This document shows, piece after piece, positions 1 through 5,473 of a stretch of DNA of 5,779 nucleotides. The stretch's first letter is position 1. Each line of letters opens with the position of its first letter. The position numbers and the translations under genes are program-made. A model generated the notes under the pieces. It saw only the letters and a list, made by a program, of their open reading frames with translations, was not told the origin of the DNA and searched no databases. The DNA is from Bacteroidales bacterium UBA1204 (GTDB lineage Bacteria; Bacteroidota; Bacteroidia; Bacteroidales; F082): assembly GCA_002310075.1 (NCBI GenBank), contig DBXU01000071.1, positions 1 through 5,779 on the forward strand. Reading direction: 5' to 3'.

Positions 1-249
1 AAGACCTACATCGGCAACTGCGAGCGCATCGACGCGCTGTCGAAGCTGACGGCCTACCGCACCTACCTGAGCGGTCCGTTGGGTGTGTTCGCGGTGGTGA
101 GCCAGACGGGCGGCGAGGTGGACAGCGTCACCTACGTGCTGAAGGACCACCTGGGCAGCTGGACGGTGTTTGCCGACGGGGACGGCGGCCTCGTAAGGGA
201 GGAGAGCTTCGACGCCTGGGGCAACCGCCGCGACCCGGCGACGTGGACG
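1..249 (+). repeat. Direct repeat copy A (Rhs core segment)
   Basis: Bases 1-249 recur at 2307-2555 with a constant offset of 2306. Differences are at 112 (G/A), 188 (G/A), 237 (G/C), 239 (C/A) and 240 (G/C), so 244 of 249 bases are identical. Similarity stops after ACGTGGACG at 249. The left limit is unknown because the window starts inside the repeat. This copy lies in the intact Rhs reading frame. Confidence 0.95.
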
Positions 250-1482
250 GGGACGGCCACGGGAAGCCTGCTCTTCGAGCGCGGCTTCACGGGCCACGAG
301 CACATGGAGTACACGGGGCTGATCAACATGAACGGCCGCTTATACGACCCGGTGATGAGCACCTTCCTCTCGGTTGACAGCTACGTGCAGGAGCCCGACT
401 TCTCGCAGAACTTCAACCGCTATGCGTATTGCCTCAACAACCCGTTGAAGTACACCGACCCGGACGGGGAGTTGGTAACGGAGCTCGTGGTGGCGATGGC
501 CATCTCGGCGGCGGTGAACGTGGTGATGAGCGGCATCAACAACACGGTGTACGACCGTCCGTTTTTCGAGGGGGCGGGCAAGGCGGCCGCCATAGGCGCC
601 CTGCAGGGTGCGTTTTCGTACGGCATAGGTGCGGCGGCGGGCATCATAGGAGAGGCGGTTAAGGGAGCGACGAATGCCACATGGGGCATGGTGGCCCGGG
701 CGGGCTTCCAGGTGCTGGCCCACGGCACCTTGGGCGGTGTTTCCACCTGGGCGCGCGGCGGCAGCTTCTGGAGCGGCTTCGCCTCGGGCGCGGTGTCGTC
801 GTTTGTGAGCTCGGTGACAGAAATTGGATGCCAAAAACTCCACTTTTCTGAATCATGGACAAAAGCGGCCTTGGTGGCCACGGGTTCTCTTTCGGGTGGT
901 GTGAGCGCCTCGATGGCGGGTGGCGACTTCTGGGACGGCGTGTGCAACGGCCTCATTTGCGCTGGGTTGAACCATGCGATGCATTTGGCGGTGGAAGGAG
1001 GAGGAAGAATAATTAAACATGTAAACAAAAGGGGATGGCTTCCTCTTGATCATGAAACCTCCTCGTCCCAATGGGCAAACTACAAAATGCAATATAATGT
1101 GTTGCTACATGAACAAAACATATTTGATGAAAACTATCAAATCGTTGGAAAGCAACGGTTGCTTACAATTAGTGCTGTCTCGACAACCACCTGTGTCGTA
1201 GGTGATGTACAAGCATCTGCAAAGGCTACTGTGCTGGTAGATGGAATGAATTATGGATCAGAGCCTTTAGTTGTACATAACAATGAACAAAATACAATAA
1301 TTCCTGATTATTCATCTTTTGTAGGTTCTGCTTCGTTTGTCATCCCTGAAACTGGTGATGTCTCAATAAATGTAATAGGCGGATGGAACGTTTACCTTGG
1401 ATCTGGTTCGCTATCACCCGCAATTGGTCCTATATTGCCAGTGCCAATTAATGCAAATATGAAAATACAAGTTACGCCATAA
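1..1482 (+). CDS. Rhs-repeat-associated core protein with variable C-terminal domain (5' truncated by window edge)
   Basis: The frame is open from base 1, so this is the last 493 residues of a larger Rhs/YD-repeat protein. The apparent TTG start at 79 is internal. Seen in order: DHLGS (145-159), FDAWGN, TGHEH (289-303), LINMNGRLYDP (319-351) and the core end NRYAYCLNNPLKYTDPDG (415-468). These are hallmarks of the Rhs-associated core in Bacteroidetes. In the family, the core forms a shell enclosing a variable C-terminal domain. A glycine/alanine-rich hydrophobic linker of about 175 residues follows and ends in NHAMH (970-984). From about 1006 the DNA becomes AT-rich and the last 158 residues (RIIKHVNKRGW to MKIQVTP) match no toxin family I recognise. 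They look beta-rich, with no HNH-like, ADP-ribosyltransferase or deaminase motif visible. The lipoprotein gene starts 12 bp after the stop and is probably co-transcribed. The Rhs assignment is firm; the tip's function is unknown. Confidence 0.93.
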   Translation, partial: KTYIGNCERIDALSKLTAYRTYLSGPLGVFAVVSQTGGEVDSVTYVLKDHLGSWTVFADGDGGLVREESFDAWGNRRDPATWTGTATGSLLFERGFTGHEHMEYTGLINMNGRLYDPVMSTFLSVDSYVQEPDFSQNFNRYAYCLNNPLKYTDPDGELVTELVVAMAISAAVNVVMSGINNTVYDRPFFEGAGKAAAIGALQGAFSYGIGAAAGIIGEAVKGATNATWGMVARAGFQVLAHGTLGGVSTWARGGSFWSGFASGAVSSFVSSVTEIGCQKLHFSESWTKAALVATGSLSGGVSASMAGGDFWDGVCNGLICAGLNHAMHLAVEGGGRIIKHVNKRGWLPLDHETSSSQWANYKMQYNVLLHEQNIFDENYQIVGKQRLLTISAVSTTTCVVGDVQASAKATVLVDGMNYGSEPLVVHNNEQNTIIPDYSSFVGSASFVIPETGDVSINVIGGWNVYLGSGSLSPAIGPILPVPINANMKIQVTP

Positions 1483-2198
1483 ATAAATAAGATTATGAAA
1501 ACAATATCATTTTTGGGATACTCTTTGTTCATGGTTTTATTGGTTTCAGCATGTCAATCTAAAGAGCCAAATAAACAAAATCAAAACAATGCTACGGAAT
1601 TAAATGACAAAGGATTCGAATTCCTTAATCAGTACTTTTTTGATTGCAATCCCTCTCAATTAGATTCAGCACTTAAATACTTTCAAGAGTCTCTTGCAAT
1701 GGACAAGAATCATAGCGCTGCAAAAGCCAACCTAAAAGTGACTTTGATGAAAATGAAAAACTATGAACGATTGATTGACATCATGTTGACAGAACTTGGA
1801 ACAATAAGTCCCCAAGATCACATTTCCAAAGCTGAGATATTTGGATTCACCGCCATGCTCTATAATAAAATTGGCAACTTTGATTGTGAAAAACAAATGT
1901 GCACAAATGCTTCTAATGAGTATGCCTTAGTTTTAAGCGATGAAAATAAGTCTATACAGCCTTATCAATTGATTAGTTATTTAAAATACAAAACCTACAT
2001 TGAAGGGAAAGAAGGCGCTTTATCAGAGCTTGAACAATATAAAGGAGTGTTTTCTGAAGATGAGTTCACAACCATCAAGGAGGAAATTGAAAGATACGAT
2101 ATAAATGATTTGTTTGTTACGGAATGTGACGATTCTTTCGGATGAATAGTTGCTATACATATTACCTTTGTTCCAGCGAATTGCAAATCCTTTTGGTC
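1006..2198 (+). other. AT-rich variable module of the Rhs locus (Rhs tip plus lipoprotein gene)
   Basis: Composition changes abruptly at both ends. By hand count, 45 of 60 bases are G/C in 181-240 but only 15 of 60 in 1081-1140. High GC resumes at about 2199, where Rhs core sequence starts again. The module contains the last 158 codons of the Rhs gene and the whole lipoprotein gene. Rhs loci are known to swap C-terminal/partner modules as a unit, and this layout fits that. Both boundaries are approximate and read by eye. Confidence 0.6.
1495..2145 (+). CDS. Putative lipoprotein with TPR-like helical repeats, candidate Rhs partner/immunity protein
   Basis: The 216-residue protein starts with a lysine (K2) and a hydrophobic stretch ending in a lipobox (VSAC, residues 17-20), so Cys20 is the likely lipidated residue. 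The next residues (QSKEPNK) do not form a clear acidic surface-export signal, so a periplasm-facing anchor is more likely, though unproven. After an Asn/Gln-rich spacer (24-33), residues 36-70 resemble a TPR unit (LDSALKYFQESLAMD), with further helix pairs at about 71-104 and 112-150. It lies 12 bp after the Rhs stop with no promoter between, and shares the AT-rich composition of the Rhs tip, so the two probably move and are expressed together. By position it could be an immunity protein against a periplasm-acting Rhs tip, or an accessory factor. No known immunity family is recognised. There is no Shine-Dalgarno sequence in the gap (ATAAATAAGATT). Confidence 0.85.
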   Translation: MKTISFLGYSLFMVLLVSACQSKEPNKQNQNNATELNDKGFEFLNQYFFDCNPSQLDSALKYFQESLAMDKNHSAAKANLKVTLMKMKNYERLIDIMLTELGTISPQDHISKAEIFGFTAMLYNKIGNFDCEKQMCTNASNEYALVLSDENKSIQPYQLISYLKYKTYIEGKEGALSELEQYKGVFSEDEFTTIKEEIERYDINDLFVTECDDSFG

Positions 2199-2306
2199 AA
2201 GGTGCTGGAGGTGGGATGGTCGAGCAACAGGCGGATGCGTTTCGACTACGGCTACGACCACCAGAGGATACGCGTTGTCACCGACAGGAACATGCCGCCT
2301 ATCCAT

Positions 2307-2555
2307 AAGACCTACATCGGCAACTGCGAGCGCATCGACGCGCTGTCGAAGCTGACGGCCTACCGCACCTACCTGAGCGGTCCGTTGGGTGTGTTCGCGG
2401 TGGTGAGCCAGACGGGCAGCGAGGTGGACAGCGTCACCTACGTGCTGAAGGACCACCTGGGCAGCTGGACGGTGTTTGCCGACGGGGACGGCGACCTCGT
2501 AAGGGAGGAGAGCTTCGACGCCTGGGGCAACCGCCGCGACCCCGACACGTGGACG
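2307..2555 (+). repeat. Direct repeat copy B (truncated Rhs core segment)
   Basis: This is the second copy of the 249-bp segment, in the same orientation. Relative to copy A it changes Gly to Ser (2418), Gly to Asp (2494) and Ala to Asp (codon 2544-2546), with one silent change (2543). It carries DHLGS at 2451-2465 but breaks off before the TGHEH region. The repeat probably extends left of 2307, since the sequence from about 2200 also reads as Rhs core, but the matching part of copy A lies outside the window. Confidence 0.95.
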
Positions 2556-2571
2556 AATGGACAAAATGCAC

Positions 2572-2579
2572 TATCTTTG
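2572..2579 (+). promoter_or_regulatory. Bacteroidetes-type -7 promoter box for the PorT-like gene
   Basis: TATCTTTG matches the Bacteroidetes consensus TAnnTTTG exactly and lies 23 bp before the ATG at 2603, predicting a short leader of roughly 20 bases. No TTTG-like -33 element is seen at the usual distance. That position falls inside the end of the Rhs fragment, whose homology stops at 2555. Confidence 0.6.
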
Positions 2580-2602
2580 TCGCCCATAATAAAGTGTTTC
2601 GT

Positions 2603-3247
2603 ATGAAAAAGTGCATCCTATTCTTCCTTTTCGGCATGCTGAGCCTGAGTTGCCTTACGAAGGCCTCGGCCCAGTCGTTCAACGCTGGCCTGTTGGGCGG
2701 CGCCACCTTCTCGCAGGTGGACGGCGACCTATATTATGGCTACAACAAGCTGGGCTTCACCGCCGGAGCCTACGTCAACCTGCCCCTCGCGGAGCATTTC
2801 GCGCTGCAGATGGAACTGAAATACACGCAAATGGGTGCACACTCGTCGGTGAAAGAGGTGACGGAATACAACTACAACACCTATGACCTGCGCCTGCATT
2901 ACGCCGAGATTCCGCTGATGCTGCAATACGACTTCGGCCATTTCACGGTGTATGGCAAGAAACTGGATTTCATGAAGCTGGAAGCCGGCATCGGCCTTGA
3001 CTTCCTGATGCGTTACCGCGGCGTGATGAACGACAGCCCTCAGGAATGGAAGTTCAATTTCTTTTCCGTCACAGGCAACTTTGGCCTGCACTTCGACCTC
3101 ACCGACCACTGGGGCCTCGGCGCCCGTATGATGTATTCCATCACGCCGATGCAGACCAACCCCACACCACAGTATTTCTTCGACCATTCCTATAACAAGG
3201 TGGTGCAGTTTACGGTGACTTATAATATCAATTCTCCGTTGAGATAA
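2603..3247 (+). CDS. PorT-family outer-membrane beta-barrel protein
   Basis: The product has 214 residues. A signal peptide (MKKCILFFLFGMLSLSCLTK) ends in ASA|Q, with predicted signal peptidase I cleavage after residue 23. The mature part is made of alternating hydrophobic/polar strands typical of small eight-stranded outer-membrane barrels of the OMP_b-brl_2/PorT type: FNAGLLGGATFSQVDGD, a GFTAGAYVNLPL strand, FALQMELKYTQMGAH, YAEIPLMLQYDF and a late GLGARMMYSITPMQ. The start at 2603 is chosen because the signal peptide begins exactly there and the -7 box lies just upstream; the frame extends to a GTG at 2549, but those 18 codons lie over the promoter. The substrate or partner is unknown. 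No co-directional neighbour follows, and its 3' end overlaps convergent queG by 20 bp. Codon use is like the right-hand genes and unlike the AT-rich Rhs module. Confidence 0.88.
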   Translation: MKKCILFFLFGMLSLSCLTKASAQSFNAGLLGGATFSQVDGDLYYGYNKLGFTAGAYVNLPLAEHFALQMELKYTQMGAHSSVKEVTEYNYNTYDLRLHYAEIPLMLQYDFGHFTVYGKKLDFMKLEAGIGLDFLMRYRGVMNDSPQEWKFNFFSVTGNFGLHFDLTDHWGLGARMMYSITPMQTNPTPQYFFDHSYNKVVQFTVTYNINSPLR

Positions 3248-4151
3248 AGTCGATGTTCCTCTTCAGGCCTTCGTAGCCCGCGCGTTGCACGGCGGAGCGC
3301 CCGAACAAGGCATTGAAACCATCCTGATCCAAGTTTTTCCAATCCTCGTCACGCATGGCTTTCAGCTGTTCCGATGGCTGGAACTCGGGCTCGCTGTTGG
3401 GCAGCGAGAAGCGGTTGTAGGGACATGCGTCCTGACAGATGTCGCAGCCATACATCCAACCTTTGAAGCTTTCGGGGTCAAGACCGTCGAAGTCGCCCTT
3501 GTGCTCGATGGTTAGATAGGAGATGCATTTGCGCGCGTCGATGTGGAACGGGGCTTCCAAGGCACCGGTGGGGCAGGCGTCGAGGCAGCGCGTGCAGCGT
3601 CCGCAGCGGTTGTCCAGCGGTTGCCCGGTCTCTTCCAAGGCAAGCGGCAGAAACAGGTGGCCGATGAAGAAGAAGGAGCCTTTCTTGGGATGGATGAGCG
3701 CGGTGTTTTTGCCTATGAACCCCAGGCCGCACCGTACCGCCCAGGCACGGTCGAGCACAGGGGCCGAGTCGACGAAGACACGGGCACCGTCTTGCTTCCC
3801 GGCCTCGTCTTCGATGCGAGCCAACAAAGCACGCATCTTGCGCTTCATCACGTCGTGATAGTCGGCGCCATAGGCGTATTTCGCGATTTTGTAATGGCCA
3901 GAATCGCACAAAAGTTGTTTCGGATAGTAGTTGTAAAGCACCGTCACGATACTTCGGGTGCCTTCGACGAGCAAGCGAGGGTCGTAGCGTTTTTCCTTGT
4001 TGCGGTTGAGGTATTGCATGTCGCCTTCATGGGCTTGCGCGAGCCATTGCTCCATGTAGGTGGATTCTTCATGCAAGGCGGTGGCGGCGGCGATGCCACA
4101 GGCATCGAAGCCGAGCAGCTCGGCTTCAGCGATGATCCACTTGGAATCCAT
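3228..4151 (-). CDS. queG: Epoxyqueuosine reductase QueG
   Basis: QueG is the cobalamin-dependent, cytoplasmic iron-sulfur enzyme that reduces epoxyqueuosine to queuosine at the wobble position of GUN-anticodon tRNAs. The 307-residue product shows the family motifs in order: KYAYGADYHDVMK (91-103), VDSAPVLDRAWAVRCGLGFIGKN (127-149; Asp134 corresponds to the conserved acid proposed as proton donor), and two [4Fe-4S] clusters. Cluster ligands are Cys183, Cys186, Cys189 and Cys193 (CGRCTRCLDACP), plus Cys209 in KCISYLTIE and Cys236, Cys239 and Cys243 (CDICQDACPYN). The C-terminal GRSAVQRAGYEGLKRN is also typical. It is shorter than the roughly 380-residue E. coli form, which has a longer C-terminal region; about 310 residues is usual in Bacteroidetes. 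Its ATG shares one base with the stop of the upstream barrel gene (TGATG), so translation is probably coupled. No other queuosine gene is in the window. Confidence 0.96.
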   Translation of the reverse strand: MDSKWIIAEAELLGFDACGIAAATALHEESTYMEQWLAQAHEGDMQYLNRNKEKRYDPRLLVEGTRSIVTVLYNYYPKQLLCDSGHYKIAKYAYGADYHDVMKRKMRALLARIEDEAGKQDGARVFVDSAPVLDRAWAVRCGLGFIGKNTALIHPKKGSFFFIGHLFLPLALEETGQPLDNRCGRCTRCLDACPTGALEAPFHIDARKCISYLTIEHKGDFDGLDPESFKGWMYGCDICQDACPYNRFSLPNSEPEFQPSEQLKAMRDEDWKNLDQDGFNALFGRSAVQRAGYEGLKRNIDFISTEN

Positions 4152-4822
4152 CAGAATGGCGCAAACGTCAGGCCGACGGAGAGCGGATGGATCACAGGAG
4201 CGTCGTGGCCGACCTCAAAGACGGGGCCGAGCTGGTAGGCGGCGAAGGCGCTGACCCATTTGTAGCCGATGCGAAGCGTGGCGGAGTAGGTGTAACGCTC
4301 CAAGTTGTTGATGTAGCACAGCTTCTCATGGATGATGGTGCCATCGGCATCGGGGCCGACATATTTGGTCTTGGCGGCCACCATAACACCTAGCTTAAAG
4401 CCTACGCCGATCTTCCAAGCGTTTTTGATGCGGAAACGCAGTTCCAACGGCACATCGAGGTAGGTGGCGTTGACCTTAAAGCGCTTGAAATTGTCATCGT
4501 CGCGGTATTGTATGTATTGCAAGGTGTCCTTGGAATAGGGGTTCAGGATGCGGCTGTATGAGAAATAGTTGTGTGTGGTGATACCTACGCCGATGGCCAC
4601 AGTGTGCTTGCCTTTTTCACCCATGGGGAAGTTGTAGGTCAAAGCGGTGCCAAAGCCTTGGTTGATGCTTCGGGCATCCCAGTTGTCGCTGGTGTTGAGC
4701 TGGATGTCGTTGAAGAGATCGAAGCCAAGGGTGATCTTGTTGTCGGTCTTGTTGGCAATCAGTTGGGCGTATGATCCTACTGAAAGGACCAAGGCAATAA
4801 GGGTAAGGAATAGTTTCTTCAT
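4151..4822 (-). CDS. Outer-membrane beta-barrel protein, function unknown
   Basis: The 223-residue product begins with a signal peptide (MKKLFLTLIALVLSVGSYA|Q, cleavage after residue 19). The rest is a run of alternating strands: ITLGFDLFNDIQL, FGTALTYNFPMGEKG, HTVAIGVGITTHNYF, ATYLDVPLELRFRI, IGVGFKLGVMVAAKTKY, TYSATLRIGYKWVSAFAAYQL and a terminal LSVGLTFAPF ending in Phe. The C-terminal aromatic residue and the YLDVPLELRF strand are typical of Bacteroidetes small outer-membrane barrels (PorT-like). Substrate and partner are unknown. It has an apparent promoter of its own 32 bp upstream and overlaps queG by one base, so it is the first or second gene of the operon that also supplies QueG. 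A functional link to queuosine is not evident; the pair may be only a transcriptional arrangement. Confidence 0.86.
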   Translation of the reverse strand: MKKLFLTLIALVLSVGSYAQLIANKTDNKITLGFDLFNDIQLNTSDNWDARSINQGFGTALTYNFPMGEKGKHTVAIGVGITTHNYFSYSRILNPYSKDTLQYIQYRDDDNFKRFKVNATYLDVPLELRFRIKNAWKIGVGFKLGVMVAAKTKYVGPDADGTIIHEKLCYINNLERYTYSATLRIGYKWVSAFAAYQLGPVFEVGHDAPVIHPLSVGLTFAPF

Positions 4823-4853
4823 ATCAATGCTGTTATCATGCTTTTTGAAACGG

Positions 4854-4861
4854 CAAAGATA
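4854..4861 (-). promoter_or_regulatory. Bacteroidetes-type -7 promoter box for the barrel gene-queG operon
   Basis: The minus strand reads TATCTTTG from 4861 to 4854, an exact TAnnTTTG match. It sits 31 bp before the ATG at 4822, in the 60-bp gap after the 152-residue gene. The surrounding gap is AT-rich (TATTATTACTATC). No convincing -33 TTTG is seen upstream, where the position falls at the end of the preceding gene. Confidence 0.6.
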
Positions 4862-4882
4862 GTAATAATATTTTGATAAGGC

Positions 4883-5341
4883 TTAGTTTTTTTTCAGCTC
4901 GGCGGCGATGGCGCTGCGTTCGTCAAGCAGGCTGTTGATGTCGTCATCGCTGAGGTTGGGGTCGGCAAGGCGCTTGTCGATGGCTGCGAGTTTGGCTTCC
5001 AGATTCTCGTTGGTGCCTGGGATGTCGGTCAGTTGCTTCTCCTTGTTGGGAGCCGGATCCTGGGCTGCAGGGGTTTGGCTTGAGGCGCTTGGGTTGGCGC
5101 CTTCGAAATTTTTTAACTGGCCCATGAACATGGTCACCATCTGCTTCGTAAACGGATCGAGCTTATAGATCTCGAATTTCATGTCGTCTTTCATCTCATC
5201 GAATTCCGAAAGAAACAGCTTCAGCTGCTCCTTCTGCTCTTCGTTGATGCCAGGGATGGCGTCGAGGTCCTGATTCTCCATGAGCTTCTTGAACATGTTC
5301 AGGAGGTTGTCGAGGTCGTTATTGAAGTTTTCGTCGTTCAT
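4883..5341 (-). CDS. Hypothetical acidic helical protein with C-terminal coiled-coil-like segment
   Basis: I do not recognise a family. The 152-residue product has no signal peptide or membrane segment and is probably cytoplasmic. Residues 1-80 are charged and helical (DLDNLLNMFKKLMENQDL, later KLDPFTKQMVTMFMGQL). Residues 82-100 form a low-complexity Pro/Ala/Ser/Gln linker (ANPSASSQTPAAQDPAPNK). Residues 111-152 are a strongly helical, coiled-coil-like end (NLEAKLAAIDKRLADPN, then LLDERSAIAAELKKN). A short motif occurs twice, IPGINE at 29-34 and IPGTNE at 107-112, each before a helix. The gene is the first of three minus-strand genes; 60 bp and a promoter-like box separate it from the barrel gene, so it may or may not be in the same transcript. 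It is divergent from the crotonase gene across a 132-bp gap. Confidence 0.8.
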   Translation of the reverse strand: MNDENFNNDLDNLLNMFKKLMENQDLDAIPGINEEQKEQLKLFLSEFDEMKDDMKFEIYKLDPFTKQMVTMFMGQLKNFEGANPSASSQTPAAQDPAPNKEKQLTDIPGTNENLEAKLAAIDKRLADPNLSDDDINSLLDERSAIAAELKKN

Positions 5342-5473
5342 CGTTTGTCAAATGGTTGTGGGAAACACCCATCAAAAAGTGTTCCTTATGCAAAGAAACG
5401 TTTTTTTCGGGGAATGATTGTGACAAATTGACAAAAAATCACGATTATTGCATTCGCTAAAAGAGAGGAGAAC
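5342..5473. promoter_or_regulatory. Divergent intergenic region between the 152-residue gene and the crotonase gene
   Basis: This AT-rich gap must hold promoters for both directions. On the minus strand, TTTCTTTG (5398-5391) is one mismatch from TAnnTTTG and lies 50 bp before the ATG at 5341; TTTG at 5427-5424 is somewhat too far away for an ideal -33 box. No convincing -7 box was found for the rightward gene. A bulged inverted repeat (GGAAACAC at 5361-5368 with GTGTTCC at 5379-5385) lies in the presumed leader of the minus-strand gene. Confidence 0.4.
5463..5470 (+). promoter_or_regulatory. Purine-rich ribosome binding site of the crotonase gene
   Basis: GAGAGGAG ends three bases before the ATG at 5474, so either the GAGG within it (5465-5468, five bases from the start) or AGGAG (5466-5470) could pair with 16S rRNA. 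It is the only clear Shine-Dalgarno-like site in the window and supports the choice of start. Confidence 0.55.

Larger units (their letters stand above)
2142..2606 (+). pseudogene. Truncated Rhs core fragment (displaced or duplicated copy)
   Basis: The frame stays open from an ATG overlapping the lipoprotein stop (ATGA at 2142-2145) to a TGA at 2604-2606. The first 19 or so codons are AT-rich and non-Rhs. From about 2200 the translation reads as Rhs core (RMRFDYGYDHQRIRVV, then YIGN, then DHLGS) and from 2307 it is nearly identical to the upstream Rhs protein. Homology ends at 2555 in DPDTWT, followed by a foreign tail (NGQNALSLSPIIKCFV). It lacks the N-terminal repeats, the TGHEH-to-DPDG half of the core and any tip, so it cannot form a complete Rhs shell. 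Three of the four codons that differ from the intact copy are amino-acid changes, consistent with relaxed selection. The fragment is best read as a remnant of an older or duplicated rhs gene. Translation by coupling to the lipoprotein gene is possible but unsupported. Confidence 0.82.

Noticed and set aside
79..81. TTG at 79 as the start of the Rhs gene
   Set aside because: The frame is open back to base 1, and the upstream codons encode Rhs core sequence that is repeated at 2307, so the gene begins left of the window.
2163..2170. TACCTTTG, an exact TAnnTTTG match just after the lipoprotein gene
   Set aside because: It is followed by no convincing gene start, only the Rhs remnant. Such 8-mers with six fixed bases are expected a few times by chance in a window of this size, so it is not annotated.
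2549..2602. Longer PorT-like protein starting at GTG 2549
   Set aside because: The signal peptide begins at the ATG at 2603, and the extra codons lie over the end of the Rhs remnant and the -7 promoter box.
2630..2656. LSLSC in the PorT-like signal peptide as a lipobox
   Set aside because: The -3 position is Ser rather than Leu, and a good signal peptidase I site (ASA|Q) follows. A beta-barrel is not expected to be lipidated.
3543..4238. 231-residue plus-strand open frame opposite queG
   Set aside because: It is fully antisense to queG, whose motifs and iron-sulfur cysteines are clear. The frame is open because of the GC-rich codon pattern.
5361..5385. Hairpin GGAAACAC/GTGTTCC as a terminator or riboswitch
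   Set aside because: The stem is seven pairs with a bulge and a 10-base loop. It lacks an adjacent T-run in a useful orientation and lies in a leader, so it is only mentioned under the intergenic region.
5419..5451. ATTGTGA ... TCACGATT imperfect inverted repeat before the crotonase gene, resembling a CRP-type operator
   Set aside because: The half-sites are separated by about 15 bases rather than the 6 of CRP/FNR sites, and the arms are imperfect. It may be a chance match in AT-rich sequence.
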